From assembly GCF_000397065.2 (NCBI RefSeq), contig NZ_KE007327.1:26279-90278 (forward strand): a stretch of DNA of 64,000 nucleotides, read 5' to 3'. The DNA comes from Marinobacter lipolyticus SM19 (GTDB lineage Bacteria > Pseudomonadota > Gammaproteobacteria > Pseudomonadales > Oleiphilaceae). The position numbers were made by a program, and so were the translations under genes. Positions 1 through 10,041 of the stretch are shown here, piece by piece. A model generated the notes under the pieces. That model was not told the DNA's origin, ran no database searches, and worked only from the letters and a program-made list of their open reading frames with translations. How positions within the stretch are numbered: the stretch's first letter is position 1; each line of letters opens with the position of its first letter.

Positions 1-1679
1 GTTTTCTGGATGAACGGGAAGCGGTAGGTCACCCTGTCGGATTTCGCTTGCGGCAGATCAGGGTTTGCACTGAAATCCGCAGGGAGCCAGGATCCGGTCT
101 GTAACGGGCTGCCATCGGTGCCGTCCGGCAGTTGCTGGTAATACGGCAGGGTAATTTCGCCCTCGTAGACCTGAACGTTAACATTGATCTCTGTCAGCCC
201 AAGGTCAATCGCGGTCTGTTCCAGCGCCGGGTTGACCTGGCCCCCGGTTTTCTGGCTGAAGAACCGCACCGGAGACGGCTCGCCGGAAGCCGGATCATAA
301 GCCGCCGGAATATCCAGTATGGTCGAGGCGTCAGCCGCCAGCTGATCTGCCTGGGCGGAAACGTCAACCACATCTTCCACAGCCTGGGTCGCAGTATCCT
401 GCAGAATAAACGCCAGCCTGCGGTCATCGTCCTCGGAGGCCACCAGATCGCCATAGGCAACGGCCATGCCGTTTGTGTTGGCCTCTGTCAGAATGCCGGC
501 GAGACCGGCGTCATACAGGCGGTAGGTTTCGTCGGTCAGCAGCTCGAAGATGCGTGAGTTGATCTGCTGATCCTCGCTGGATGCCTCACCGATCGGCTGA
601 TCAGAGAGGTTGAAATCTCCTGCGATCAGAGCGTTCAGGACGGATTGCTTGCGATCAATGAGCAACTGGTTGCGGAACCAGGCGGCTGGTGCGGCATTGG
701 CCAGGAGCACGTCTTCCACCGCTGTGGTGGTGAAGCTGATGGCGAACGTGACGTCGTCAAACGTGGGAATGCCAGCAGCACTCCGGCCCAGGTCGCTGAG
801 TGCCTCGCGTTTGAAGTCAAAGAAGTCGGAGCCAAAGGCGCGTGCCGGCAGCAGGGAGTCCCGGAAGGGCTGCAGCGCCGGGTTGCTGAGAACGTACTCT
901 GGGTTGGAGGCGGTTTCGAAACGCAGTTCCTGGACCAGAGGCTCGCCATCCTTGTCCACGATGTCGCTGCTCAGAACGACGGCGTACTTGGTTTTCGGAT
1001 CCAGCGGCTTGACCGGCAGAATACGGATGGCGTTATTGGCTGAACCGCCGGCGGCACCGGCAGGGCCGTCTGCGTCAACGGTAATAATCTCGATGCGGAA
1101 ACGCTGCTCCAGCAATTCCTGATAGAGTGCATCGGCGTCTGCCGTATTGCCCTGCTCTTCCAGGCGCTTGGCGTGGCGATACTTTTCGGCGTCGACAACG
1201 CCACCTACTTCACGCTGTTGCTGGAAGACGCTGTCGCCTGTCGGATACTCAAGTTCCAGCACGAACACGTTCTGGTCCGGGTTTGGAACCACTTCGCCGT
1301 CTATTTCAATAAAGGCGCGTGCGTCCAGTGTCTGGTTCGGATCCAGGCTGTCACTGATTTTGACGTCAAACGGCGCCAGGATGGAATTGCCGTCGACAAA
1401 GCCAAGGCCGGTGGTGACCGGGTTGGCGGGATCGGTACCGTTTAGCATGGTACCGTCGTTTTCCGGGTTCAGGAAAAACAGTGGATCACTGGGCAACGGG
1501 AATGCGGTGTCCAGCGGTCGGAAAATGGGTTTGGTGCCGTCACCAGGGTGATTCGGGTTGTCGATCTGGTAGATCGGATTGGCGTTTTTACCGGTCTGGC
1601 CGCCACTGTCGAGGCATCCCGCAAGCGCGGTACTTCCTGCAACAACCGCCAGGAGCGTTGTTTTTTTAATATTGACCAT
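1..1679 (-). CDS. Extracellular lipase/phospholipase-type lipoprotein, VolA/Pla-1 family (3' part cut by window edge)
   Basis: The frame is open from an ATG at 1679 down to base 1, so about 559 residues are present and the C-terminus lies outside. The start reads MVNIKKTTLLAVVAG followed by the lipobox LAGC, so it should be a lipoprotein. The mature N-terminus is rich in G, N and P. It is followed by segments such as GLGFVDGNSILAPFDVKISD and an Ig-like stretch about what may be expected or obtained, which resemble the bacterial virulence-factor lipase N-terminal domain of the VolA/Pla-1/cef proteins. These are usually around 800 residues with a C-terminal alpha/beta-hydrolase domain carrying the serine nucleophile, which is not visible here, so enzymatic activity is inferred from family. 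The next gene upstream on this strand is the response regulator, 147 bases away, so it probably has its own promoter. Confidence 0.75.
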   Translation of the reverse strand, partial: MVNIKKTTLLAVVAGSTALAGCLDSGGQTGKNANPIYQIDNPNHPGDGTKPIFRPLDTAFPLPSDPLFFLNPENDGTMLNGTDPANPVTTGLGFVDGNSILAPFDVKISDSLDPNQTLDARAFIEIDGEVVPNPDQNVFVLELEYPTGDSVFQQQREVGGVVDAEKYRHAKRLEEQGNTADADALYQELLEQRFRIEIITVDADGPAGAAGGSANNAIRILPVKPLDPKTKYAVVLSSDIVDKDGEPLVQELRFETASNPEYVLSNPALQPFRDSLLPARAFGSDFFDFKREALSDLGRSAAGIPTFDDVTFAISFTTTAVEDVLLANAAPAAWFRNQLLIDRKQSVLNALIAGDFNLSDQPIGEASSEDQQINSRIFELLTDETYRLYDAGLAGILTEANTNGMAVAYGDLVASEDDDRRLAFILQDTATQAVEDVVDVSAQADQLAADASTILDIPAAYDPASGEPSPVRFFSQKTGGQVNPALEQTAIDLGLTEINVNVQVYEGEITLPYYQQLPDGTDGSPLQTGSWLPADFSANPDLPQAKSDRVTYRFPFIQK

Positions 1680-1826
1680 GTCTGTCTGTACCTTTCCGAT
1701 TGTTATTGTCTAGAGGGTCTGGCGACCCTTGCTAGACTAAACGACTGTTTGAAAGGAAAGGTTCCAAAAAAAGTCAATAGGATTTATGTAGTGGGTGTTG
1801 TCTGCCTTGATGCAGGGATGGAACGG

Positions 1827-2360
1827 TTAACCGCGCCACCGGGAACGTTTCTGGAGTTTACGTTGCAGGGTCCGGCGGTGCATGTTCAGTGCCCGCGCGG
1901 TAGCCGACACGTTACCCTCGTGCTCGTTCAGCACCCGCTGAATATGGTCCCACTCCATTTCCTCTACCGTGGGTGGTTCAGGCCGCAATCCGGAGGTGTG
2001 ATCGGGGTTGTCGAATGCCGCAATCAACTGGCCGGCTGTTACCGGTTTGCACAGGTAATTCACGGCTCCCCGTCTAATGGCGTCTACGGCGGTGGCAATG
2101 CTTCCATAACCGGTAAGAATCAGAATCTCCAGATCCGGATTCTCGGACAGCAGTACGGGTAGCAACTGCAGCCCGCTTTCACCGGCGAGATTCAGGTCGA
2201 GTACGCATCGTTGGGGGTGATCTTCCTGCAGCTTCGCCAGTGCATCAGCGCAATTGGTGGCGACAACGCTATTGATTCCATGGCGGGCCAGTGAACGTTT
2301 CAGGACGGTAAGGAAGGCTTCGTCATCGTCAATCAGCAGCCAGCGTGTTTTAGTTGTCAT
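1827..2360 (-). CDS. regA: Redox response regulator RegA/PrrA/ActR family
   Basis: A 177-residue two-domain regulator. The receiver domain (about residues 7-115) has the acidic pair in LLIDDDEAF, the phospho-acceptor Asp in RCVLDLNLAGESG, the Thr in ILTGYGS and the Lys in LCKPV. The short C-terminal Fis-type helix-turn-helix reads GNVSATARALNMHRRTLQRK, the hallmark of RegA/PrrA/ActR. These regulators act with a membrane kinase to switch respiratory, redox and carbon/nitrogen genes as oxygen or the quinone pool changes. The ATG at 2360 overlaps the end of the kinase gene by 11 bases, so the two are translationally coupled. Assignment to the family is strong; the target genes are not visible, though copper-receptor and respiration genes are common partners. 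Confidence 0.9.
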   Translation of the reverse strand: MTTKTRWLLIDDDEAFLTVLKRSLARHGINSVVATNCADALAKLQEDHPQRCVLDLNLAGESGLQLLPVLLSENPDLEILILTGYGSIATAVDAIRRGAVNYLCKPVTAGQLIAAFDNPDHTSGLRPEPPTVEEMEWDHIQRVLNEHEGNVSATARALNMHRRTLQRKLQKRSRWRG

Positions 2361-3606
2361 CTCTCACCTCCGGCAAAGCGATGATCATGGTGGTGCCTTC
2401 ATCCGAGGCGTGGGCGCGTAGCTGGCCACCAAGACGCTGGATAGTGGCATTGGACAGAAAAAGACCAACCCCCAGCCCGTTCGGAGACACCGCAATCTCG
2501 CTGCCGGGCTCGGAATGCCGGGCATTCTCGAAACCGCCGCCGCGATCTTCCACCACGACTTCCAGCAATCCCTGACCGGCTGCGCGGGCGCTCACCGACA
2601 CCCATGACGGACTGGCAGTCAGGGCGTTGGCAAGCAGATTGAGGACTGCCTGATCCAGAGTGGCATCCACGGTGACGCGGCCATCCGGCCAGGGCAGCTG
2701 CCACTGAACGGATGAGGCCGGCCACAGCAGCGTGGCCGACTCCCGCAGGCGATTGAGCCAGTCGCTGACCGTCAAAATTTGTCGCTGCTCGGCCCGGGCC
2801 TGGCCGGCAGCTGCAGACAGCTGCTTAAGGTGGCCGGCACACAGTCCCAGCTGTTGTTCCAGCATCTCCAGGTCCTGCTGGCGGGCTACAGGGTCATTGG
2901 ACTGTTTGAGCTCTTCGATCAGCAGACTCATGGTGTTGAAGGGCGTACCCAGCCGGTGCGCAACAGACGCCGCCGACAGACCCAGGGCAATAATCTGTTC
3001 ATCCCGCAACCGGCGTTCCCGAACCTCAGCCAGTGTGGCCTGTTGCCGGTGCAGGCGGCGGGCGAGGTTGCCGACCACCAGCAACAGGATACCCGCAGTC
3101 ACGGCAAACGTGACCCACATGCCGACCAGATGGAGCTGCGCCAGATTTCTTCCGGCATGGTCGTGTAACCCGGGCATTGGCCACAGCACCAGCGAGGTGT
3201 ACACCAGAATGCCGCACAGGGTGAGTGCGATGCTCTGGCGCAGCGGAACCAGAATAATGGCGACGGCAATGGGAAGCAGCAGCAACGATGTGAGCGGGTT
3301 GGTGTAGCCACCGGTCAGATAGAGCCAGCCGCCAATCAGCAGCAAATCCAAAGCAAGGGAAACGCTGATGGGACCGGGAGATGCCGGTGGTTTCCGGGTA
3401 AGCCACAGCCAGCCGAGTGTCGCCATAACGGCGTAAACCAGGCACAGGATAACGGCTTCGCCACGGTGCGAGAGTGTGACAAAGGTTTCGGCCACTGCGA
3501 TGGCAACCAGTTGAATGGCAACAATAGTCAGCCGCATGCCCAGCAGGTAACGGGCAGCCTGTTGAAATCCGGTTTGTGAGTGGGTGAGCCATTCCATAGT
3601 CGGCAT
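2350..3606 (-). CDS. regB: Redox sensor histidine kinase RegB/PrrB/ActS family
   Basis: A 418-residue membrane kinase paired with regA. Six hydrophobic segments fill about residues 20-180. Between them lies GGYTNPLTSLL, which matches the quinone-sensing GGxxNP motif known in RegB. The H-box is ASVAHRLGTPFNTM, with His as phosphorylation site and the RegB-type LGTPF. Downstream, LGLCAGHLKQL carries a cysteine in the place of the redox-active Cys of RegB. The N box (NLLANALTAS) and glycine boxes (DRGGGF, GLGVGLFLS) of the ATPase domain are intact. The start at 3606 gives MPTMEW; an ATG at 3597 (MEWLTHS) is an equal alternative. The gene is divergent from the copper receptor gene, with an 87-base spacer in between. 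Confidence 0.9.
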   Translation of the reverse strand: MPTMEWLTHSQTGFQQAARYLLGMRLTIVAIQLVAIAVAETFVTLSHRGEAVILCLVYAVMATLGWLWLTRKPPASPGPISVSLALDLLLIGGWLYLTGGYTNPLTSLLLLPIAVAIILVPLRQSIALTLCGILVYTSLVLWPMPGLHDHAGRNLAQLHLVGMWVTFAVTAGILLLVVGNLARRLHRQQATLAEVRERRLRDEQIIALGLSAASVAHRLGTPFNTMSLLIEELKQSNDPVARQQDLEMLEQQLGLCAGHLKQLSAAAGQARAEQRQILTVSDWLNRLRESATLLWPASSVQWQLPWPDGRVTVDATLDQAVLNLLANALTASPSWVSVSARAAGQGLLEVVVEDRGGGFENARHSEPGSEIAVSPNGLGVGLFLSNATIQRLGGQLRAHASDEGTTMIIALPEVRDDN

Positions 3607-3693
3607 TCTAGCGGGTTTTCAGTGCAGGTAGTGGGGGAATACCTCCAGAGAGATGCGGCATTTGGTCTCAGGCGTCGGGGTTGAGAGGTCTTT

Positions 3694-5582
3694 ATGATGG
3701 TGACCTCTCTTGGAGCTGGTCAGGGTAAAGGTTGGATGACTGCGAGAATTGGCCCCCGGGTTTTAGCCATCGGTGCAGCGGGAATTGTTGCTGCCCCATT
3801 GACGGTTTGCGCACAGGGCGTTGACGAGCCGCTTCCGTTGATTCGAATCACCGAAGGCCAGTGGTCTGAGGAGGCTGCCCGAATTCTGGCGTCAGAGCCA
3901 GTCGAGCGCCTGTCCACCAGCCCTTCAGTATCACTTTCCCGCATGGGGGGCCGTGGACTTGAGCCAGTGGTTCGGGGCCAGAGTCAGGAGCGTGTGGACG
4001 TGCTGTTGGATGGTATCCGGGTTGAAGGGGCCTGCCCTAATCGCATGGATCCACCCACCAGTCGCCTGAGTGTCGCGTTGGCACCGTTGCTGGAGGTGCG
4101 TACTGAGAATCAGACTCTGCGCTGGGGGCCGATTACCGGTGGGCAGGTGATTGCCACCACCGCTGCACCAACCTTCAAGGGGGCAAGTGCCACTGGTCAC
4201 CTGACAGCGGGCTGTACTGACAATGGCAATGGCAAACTGATTAATGGCAGTGCCGCTGTTGGCAGTGACAGTATCTGGTTGAGGGTGGCGGGCGGCTACG
4301 ACGAGGCCGATGATTACGAAGACGGCGATGGCCGCGAAGTTCGCAGCGCCTACAAGAATTCAGAGACTCGTCTGGATTCAGCCTGGAAGGCGGACAACGG
4401 TTTCTATATCAAGGGGCTGGTGAGTCGGCAGGAAGAGCGGGATGTGAAATATGCCGGCTCGGGCATGGACGCACCGAAAACCGATACCGACATTTTACGC
4501 CTGGAACTCGGTGCGCCAGTGGTCAATGGTGAGTGGAACCTGCTGACCTGGCAGGCCGATGTCGAACACATCATGGATAACTTCAGCCTCCGTGAGTCCA
4601 TGATGAACATGCTTACGGCTTCCGAGACCGAAACCCGGGGCCTTCGGCTGACCCTGGATCAGAGTCCGGATGCCATAACAGACTGGGCCATTGGTGCGGA
4701 TATCGAGACCAATAACTGGCACGCCGAACGGTTCGGCGGAGCGAATCTCGATGTGCTGACCTCAGTACTCTGGCCCGACGTGGATCGCGACCGTTTCGGC
4801 CTTTTCGCTGAGCGCTTCTACCGGGTAACGCCAGAGTTAAAGCTCGGCGGTGGCGTGCGCTATGACCGCGTGGAAATGTCTGCTGCGGCAGCTGGCAAGG
4901 TGTTCGGCAGTGGCATGATGGCCATGTCGGCGGCAGACGCCTACCAGACGATATACGGCACCACCAACACCGATGTTGCCGATGACAATGTCAGTGGCTT
5001 TGTCAGCAGCGACTGGCGATTCTCTCCGATCCAGTCGCTGGTGGTTACCGCCAGCCACAGTGTCCGAAGCCCCGGTGTGACGGAGCGTTACATTGCCAGC
5101 TGGAACAACATGGACCCGGCAAGGCGCTGGGTGGGCAACCCAGTCCTGGACCCGGAGACGCACCACAAGCTGGAACTGGCGATGCCCGGCCAGAGCAACG
5201 GCTGGCACTGGCGCCCGGCGAGAACCGCGACGATAACAAGCCCCTGCCGCAAATTCCGCCGGTGCAGTTCATTCAGACCCTTGGCTGGCAGCATAGGGGG
5301 CATGCCCTTGAACTGGAGTGGGTGCTGGCCCGTCGCCAGGACCGCGTGGATCTGGAATCCGGCCAGGACCCCGGCACTTCACCGGGCTACGGTGTGCTGA
5401 ACCTGTCCGGAAGCCACCCGCTCGCAGACTACCTGAGTGTCAGCTGGGCGGTGGATAACCTGTTTGATAACACCTGGGCGCCCCACGTTAGCCGCGCCAA
5501 CACTGATCCGTTTAACCCGGAAGCCGTAAGAGTTAATGAGCCTGGCAGGACCCTGCGTGCCGCACTGACAGCCAGGTGGTAA
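3694..5582 (+). pseudogene. TonB-dependent copper receptor (OprC/NosA type), internal deletion plus frameshift
   Basis: The N-terminal part (signal peptide ending near VCAQ, then a plug domain) carries GACPNRMDPPTS, a signature of the copper receptors OprC/NosA, and Met-rich loops (ESMMNMLT, GSGMMAMS). The frame runs normally to ETHHKLELAMPGQSNGWHWR near 5215. It then becomes out of frame and low quality and stops at 5400. The proper C-terminus appears in another frame from about 5205: LALAPGENRDDNKPLPQIPP, then VDNLFDNTWAPHVSR and the closing RVNEPGRTLRAALTARW at 5582. Compared from memory with family members, roughly 70-80 residues of barrel between SNGWHW and GENRDD are missing. So this is a deletion plus frame change rather than a single-base error. 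Start may be 3694 or the ATG at 3736 (MTARIGPRV), which gives a cleaner signal peptide. Confidence 0.8.
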
Positions 5583-5632
5583 GTCTCTGTATAGCGGTTG
5601 CCCGCTTCCCATAGTCGGCGGGTGACGATCTT

Positions 5633-5672
5633 GCCCCGGGTGGAACCAACTCCTTCACCCGGGGCTTTTTTT
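5633..5672 (+). terminator. Rho-independent terminator after the copper receptor gene
   Basis: A perfect 10-base-pair stem (GCCCCGGGTG at 5633-5642 with CACCCGGGGC at 5656-5665) with a 13-base loop is followed by seven T at 5666-5672. It sits 51 bases after the receptor stop codon and ends that transcript before the efflux genes. Confidence 0.9.
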
Positions 5673-5761
5673 GTCCCTGCTCAATGTAAGCGCAGCGACG
5701 GCCTGTTAAACTTCGGTTAAGTCGCGGAATAACCTTATAACTTCAAATGGTAGAGGTTGGC

Positions 5762-6814
5762 ATGCGTCTTCCCGCTCGCCTTTTTGCTTCGCTTTTTCCC
5801 CTGCTGTTGTCTGCATTGGCAATCGGGCAACCTCTGTTTGAAACGGTTGAGCGACGTTCCTTCCAGGAGACCGTGCACCTCGATGGCATCATTGAAGCCG
5901 CTCAGCAGAGCACCGTCTCTGCCCAGACCAGCGGTACGGTTCAAAGCCTGCCCTACGATGTCGACGCCTCCGTTGCCGCCGGCGACCTGATTGTCCAGTT
6001 GGAGGACAGTGAACAACGTTCCCGGTTACGCCAGGCGCAGGCGGGCCTGGAAGAGACCGAGGCGGCGTTGGTGGATGCGAGGCAGCGGTTCGAGCGTATC
6101 GAAGCGGTTCACGAGCGTGGGCTGGTGTCCCGTCAGGAGTTCGATCAGGCCCGGAACAATCTGGCTGCGGCCCGCGCAAGGGTGGAGCGAGCCCAAGGTG
6201 CGGTTTCCGAGGCCCGGGAACAGTTGTCCTATACCCGCGTGGTGGCCCCTTACGGCGGTATCCTCACTGAGCGCCACGTGGAGGTGGGGGAGTCGGTAAA
6301 CCCCGGTCAGCCCCTGCTGAGCGGACTCTCCCTGGAGCAGCTTCGGGTTGTGGTGGACCTGCCACAAAAGTACGCCGAACTGGCGCGCGCCGAGCGCCAG
6401 GCAAAGGTCACGCTTGCCGATGGCCGGGTGCTGGAAACCGGTGAAATGACCTTCTATCCCTATGCCGATCCGCAAACCCACACCTTCCGCCTGCGGATGC
6501 GCCTGAGTGAACCCAATGGCTCGCTGTTTCCCGGCATGCTGGTCAAGGTCGGTGTGCCGGTTGCCAGCCGCGAGGCTCTCTGGGTGCCGGCCAGCAGCCT
6601 GATTCAGCGCAGTGAGCTGAGGGCCGTGTTTGTGCTGGACGATCAGGACCAGCCCCGGCTGCGGCAGGTACGAACCGGAGTCAGGGACAATGGCCGGATT
6701 GAGGTCCTCGCCGGCCTCAGTGAAGGCGAACGGGTGGTCACCAACCCCTCCGAACTGGTCGGCAGTGATCGCCTGAATCCGCTCAATAAACGCGGCGAGG
6801 AGTCGGGCCAGTGA
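5762..6814 (+). CDS. RND efflux membrane fusion (periplasmic adaptor) protein
   Basis: About 350 residues with an N-terminal signal sequence (MRLPARLFASLFPLLLSALA), the biotinyl-lipoyl half motifs around VSAQTSGTVQSLPYDVDASV and VVAPYGGILTERHVEVGESV, and a helical hairpin rich in Glu, Ala and Arg between them (about residues 85-165). That is the plan of HlyD/AcrA-type adaptors, which link an RND pump to an outer membrane channel. The ATG at 5762 is preferred over 5747 because AGAGG lies just upstream and the signal peptide then starts with MR. Its stop overlaps the GTG start of the pump gene by four bases. No lipobox is seen. The substrate cannot be told from sequence. Confidence 0.88.
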   Translation: MRLPARLFASLFPLLLSALAIGQPLFETVERRSFQETVHLDGIIEAAQQSTVSAQTSGTVQSLPYDVDASVAAGDLIVQLEDSEQRSRLRQAQAGLEETEAALVDARQRFERIEAVHERGLVSRQEFDQARNNLAAARARVERAQGAVSEAREQLSYTRVVAPYGGILTERHVEVGESVNPGQPLLSGLSLEQLRVVVDLPQKYAELARAERQAKVTLADGRVLETGEMTFYPYADPQTHTFRLRMRLSEPNGSLFPGMLVKVGVPVASREALWVPASSLIQRSELRAVFVLDDQDQPRLRQVRTGVRDNGRIEVLAGLSEGERVVTNPSELVGSDRLNPLNKRGEESGQ

Positions 6815-9800
6815 GCCGGGAGCTGCCGCCCGTTGGCCCATCCGGGGCCATTGCCCGGGTTTTTCAGAACAATCACCTCACGCCCCTGCTCGCCATTCTG
6901 GCGATCATTCTGGGCGTGCTGGCCGTGGTGGTTACCCCGAAAGAGGAGGAGCCCCAGATTGATGTCACCATGGCCGACATCATGGTGGCGTTTCCTGGCG
7001 CCAGTACCCGAGAGGTGGAAAGCGCCATAGCCACGCCTGCGGAGCAGGTAATGAGCGAGATACAGGGCGTGGAACACGTCTACTCGGTATCTCGTCAGGG
7101 CCAGGCCGTGATTACGGTGCAGTTCGAAGTGGGCGTGCCTCGTCAGGAAGCCCTGGTGCGGCTCTATAACCAGGTGTACTCCAACCAGGACTGGTTGCCG
7201 GCCAATCTGGGCGCGACCCAGCCGGTGATCAAGCCCAAGGGGATCGATGATGTTCCGGTGATGACCCTGACCCTCTACGATCCGGTCAACGGGCATACCG
7301 GTGAGGAATTGACCCGCCTGGCGCACATGCTGGAAGTTGCCCTGAAGCGGGTTCCCGGCACGCGCGATGTCTATACCACCGGCGGCATTCCTGATCGCGT
7401 CGATATCCGGTTCGATCCGGCGTTGCTGGCCGGCTTCAACCTGACTATCGACGATATCCGTAACGCGCTTGCTGCGGCCAACACCAGCAGCCAGGAGGCC
7501 CGTATTACCCGGGACAACCTGTCGATACCGGTCCAGGCCGGAACGCTTCTTGAAACGGTGGAGGATGTCCTGCGTCTGGTGGTGGGTATGCACAATGGCG
7601 CTGCGGTGCATCTGGAGGACGTGGCCGATGTCAGCCGCGGTGGCACTGTGGCGGATCAGAGCGTGATAACCGGGTTCGGGCCGGCCCATGGGGACGGCAA
7701 GGCGGGCCAGCCCGGTCAGGTTTACCCGGCGGTCACCCTGGCCATCGCCAAGAAACCGGGCGAGAACGCCATCAATATCACCACGGCTATTGAAGAGCGA
7801 CTGGCACAGTTGCGCAACCGGGCCTTGCCGGAATCTGTGGAAGTGCTGGTCACCCGGGACTATGGAGTAACCGCCTCCCAGAAAGCCCGCAAACTGATCA
7901 CCGATCTGATCTCCGCCACCCTGGGCGTCGTGCTGCTGGTGCTGGCGGCCATGGGCTGGCGTCAGGCCCTGATCGTCGGCATTGCGGTTCTGATTACGCT
8001 GCTGCTGACCCTGGTGTTTTCCTGGGCCTGGGGGTTCACCCTGAACCGCGTCTCCCTGTTTGCGCTGATCTTCTCCATCGGCATTCTGGTGGACGATGGC
8101 ATCGTGATCACCGAGAACATCAACCGGCGGATCCAGAACTCCCGGCGGGCGGTGAAGGACATCATTCCCGTTGCCGTGGACGAGGTGGGTACGCCCACCA
8201 TTATGGCCAGTCTCACCATCATGGCGGCGCTGATTCCGATGGCGTTTGTCAGTGGCCTGATGGGTCCCTACATGAGCCCGATTCCAATCAACGCTTCAGC
8301 CGGTATGGTGCTGTCCCAGATCGTCGCCTTTGTGGTGGCGCCCTGGCTGGCCTTCAGGCTTCTCAAGCACAAGAAGGGGGAGCAAGCCGCCGAAGTCGAG
8401 GAGGCTTCCAGCTCCGCCGACGGCGTTAGTCCATTGTCCCTGCGAATTTTCCGGACAGTGCTCGGTCCGTTCCTGGGCGATCATCCCTGGCGACGCCGTT
8501 TGCTGGCACTGGGAGTGGTGGGGCTGACCCTGGCGGCCACCTCCCTGCCTGTATTCCAGGCGGTGATTCTGAAAATGCTGCCGTTCGACAACAAGTCTGA
8601 GCTGCAGGTGGTGGTGGATATGCCGGAGCACACACCCATGGAGCAGACCCAGCGGGTGTTGATGGAAATGGGCAGCTACCTGGAAACGGTAGAGGAAGTC
8701 ACCAACTGGCAGACCTATGCGGGGACCGCCTCGCCGATCAACTTCAACGGCCTCGTACGTCAGTATTACCTGCGCAGCGATCCCTATCAGGGCGATATTC
8801 AGGTGAATCTCAGCCACGAGGAGCGCCGGGATCGCCAGTCCCACGACATTGCCCAATCCTTGCGGGCGCCGTTAACGGAGATTGGAGGCAGGTACGGTGC
8901 CAGCGTGAAAATCGTGGAGGTGCCACCGGGGCCGCCGGTGCTGTCTCCGTTGGTGGCTGAGGTCTACGCCGTGGATGATAAACGCCGGGCGGAACTGGCG
9001 CTGAAAATCGCGGAAGACATGGCGCAGGTGGAGGGCTTGGTGGATATCGACACCACTCTGGAAGCCCCCACAAGGCAATGGGAAGTCGTAGTGGACAGGG
9101 ACCGGGCAGCGCGGCTCGGTGTTTCCCAGGCCCAGGTCGTCGGGGCCTTGCAGACGGCCCTTGGCGGAACCGGCGTCAGCTTCCTGCACGATGACCACGC
9201 CAAGTATCCCGTGCCAATCCGGGTGATACTGGGCGAAGGCGACAAAGCTCAGCCATCGGTACTGCTCTCTCTGAATGTGCGCAGCCGCACGGGCAACCTG
9301 GTACCTCTGGCGAGTATTGCCGGGATTCGGGAAGCGGACTGGATGGGGGCGATCTATCACAAGGATCTGTTGCCGGTGACCTATGTAACCGCGGATATGG
9401 CCGGTGAGACTGATTCACCGCTGTACGGAATGTTTGATATGGTCGAACGCCTGAACCAGCAGGAGGGTGCTCCGGAACAGTACTTTATCGATCAACCACC
9501 ACTGCCGGAAAAAGGCACCCTGAAGTGGGACGGCGAATGGCAGATTACCTACGAAACCTTCCGGGACATGGGGGCGGCCTACAGCGTGGGCATATTCATG
9601 ATTTTTGTACTGCTGGTGGCCCAGTTCCGATCGTATATCCTGCCGCTGGTGATTATGGCACCCATCCCGCTGACACTGATCGGTATCATGCCCGGTCATG
9701 CCCTTTTGGGGCGGGAATATACCGCCACCAGCATGATCGGCATGATTGCCCTGGCCGGGATCATCGTGCGCAACTCGATCCTGCTGGTGGTGTTTATACG

Positions 9801-10041
9801 GCAGTTGATCGAGGAGGGTGTAGAGCTGGACGAAGCGGTAGTATTGGCAGGCGCAGTTCGCATCAAGCCCATTGCCCTGACGGCCATCTCGGCGATGGTG
9901 GGCGCTTACTTCATCCTGAACGATCCGATATTCAACGGCCTGGCGATTTCGCTGATTTTCGGTCTTGCCATGTCCACTTTGCTCACCGTTCTGGTCGTAC
10001 CTTTGCTGTACTACACTCTGGCACGATGCAAATGGATTTAA
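6811..10041 (+). CDS. RND efflux permease (AcrB/HAE-type), first of two
   Basis: A 1076-residue inner-membrane pump with the usual duplicated plan: one N-terminal membrane helix (TPLLAILAIILGVLAVVV), a periplasmic loop, a helix bundle, then the repeat. The helix-4 region carries the proton-relay acidic pair in GILVDDGIVITENI (about residue 430). The second half has LAGIIVRNSILLVVFI. The GTG start at 6811 overlaps the adaptor stop codon, so adaptor and pump are coupled. Length is normal for the family. It is distinct from the second pump at 11823 and the two look like different subfamilies rather than a recent duplication. No outer membrane channel gene (TolC-like) is present nearby. Confidence 0.9.
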   Translation: MSRELPPVGPSGAIARVFQNNHLTPLLAILAIILGVLAVVVTPKEEEPQIDVTMADIMVAFPGASTREVESAIATPAEQVMSEIQGVEHVYSVSRQGQAVITVQFEVGVPRQEALVRLYNQVYSNQDWLPANLGATQPVIKPKGIDDVPVMTLTLYDPVNGHTGEELTRLAHMLEVALKRVPGTRDVYTTGGIPDRVDIRFDPALLAGFNLTIDDIRNALAAANTSSQEARITRDNLSIPVQAGTLLETVEDVLRLVVGMHNGAAVHLEDVADVSRGGTVADQSVITGFGPAHGDGKAGQPGQVYPAVTLAIAKKPGENAINITTAIEERLAQLRNRALPESVEVLVTRDYGVTASQKARKLITDLISATLGVVLLVLAAMGWRQALIVGIAVLITLLLTLVFSWAWGFTLNRVSLFALIFSIGILVDDGIVITENINRRIQNSRRAVKDIIPVAVDEVGTPTIMASLTIMAALIPMAFVSGLMGPYMSPIPINASAGMVLSQIVAFVVAPWLAFRLLKHKKGEQAAEVEEASSSADGVSPLSLRIFRTVLGPFLGDHPWRRRLLALGVVGLTLAATSLPVFQAVILKMLPFDNKSELQVVVDMPEHTPMEQTQRVLMEMGSYLETVEEVTNWQTYAGTASPINFNGLVRQYYLRSDPYQGDIQVNLSHEERRDRQSHDIAQSLRAPLTEIGGRYGASVKIVEVPPGPPVLSPLVAEVYAVDDKRRAELALKIAEDMAQVEGLVDIDTTLEAPTRQWEVVVDRDRAARLGVSQAQVVGALQTALGGTGVSFLHDDHAKYPVPIRVILGEGDKAQPSVLLSLNVRSRTGNLVPLASIAGIREADWMGAIYHKDLLPVTYVTADMAGETDSPLYGMFDMVERLNQQEGAPEQYFIDQPPLPEKGTLKWDGEWQITYETFRDMGAAYSVGIFMIFVLLVAQFRSYILPLVIMAPIPLTLIGIMPGHALLGREYTATSMIGMIALAGIIVRNSILLVVFIRQLIEEGVELDEAVVLAGAVRIKPIALTAISAMVGAYFILNDPIFNGLAISLIFGLAMSTLLTVLVVPLLYYTLARCKWI

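Noticed and set aside
6643..7689. A 348-codon open frame on the minus strand within the first pump.
   Set aside because: It runs antisense to conserved RND codons, is His/Gln/Arg-rich like other high-GC shadows and has no recognisable domain.
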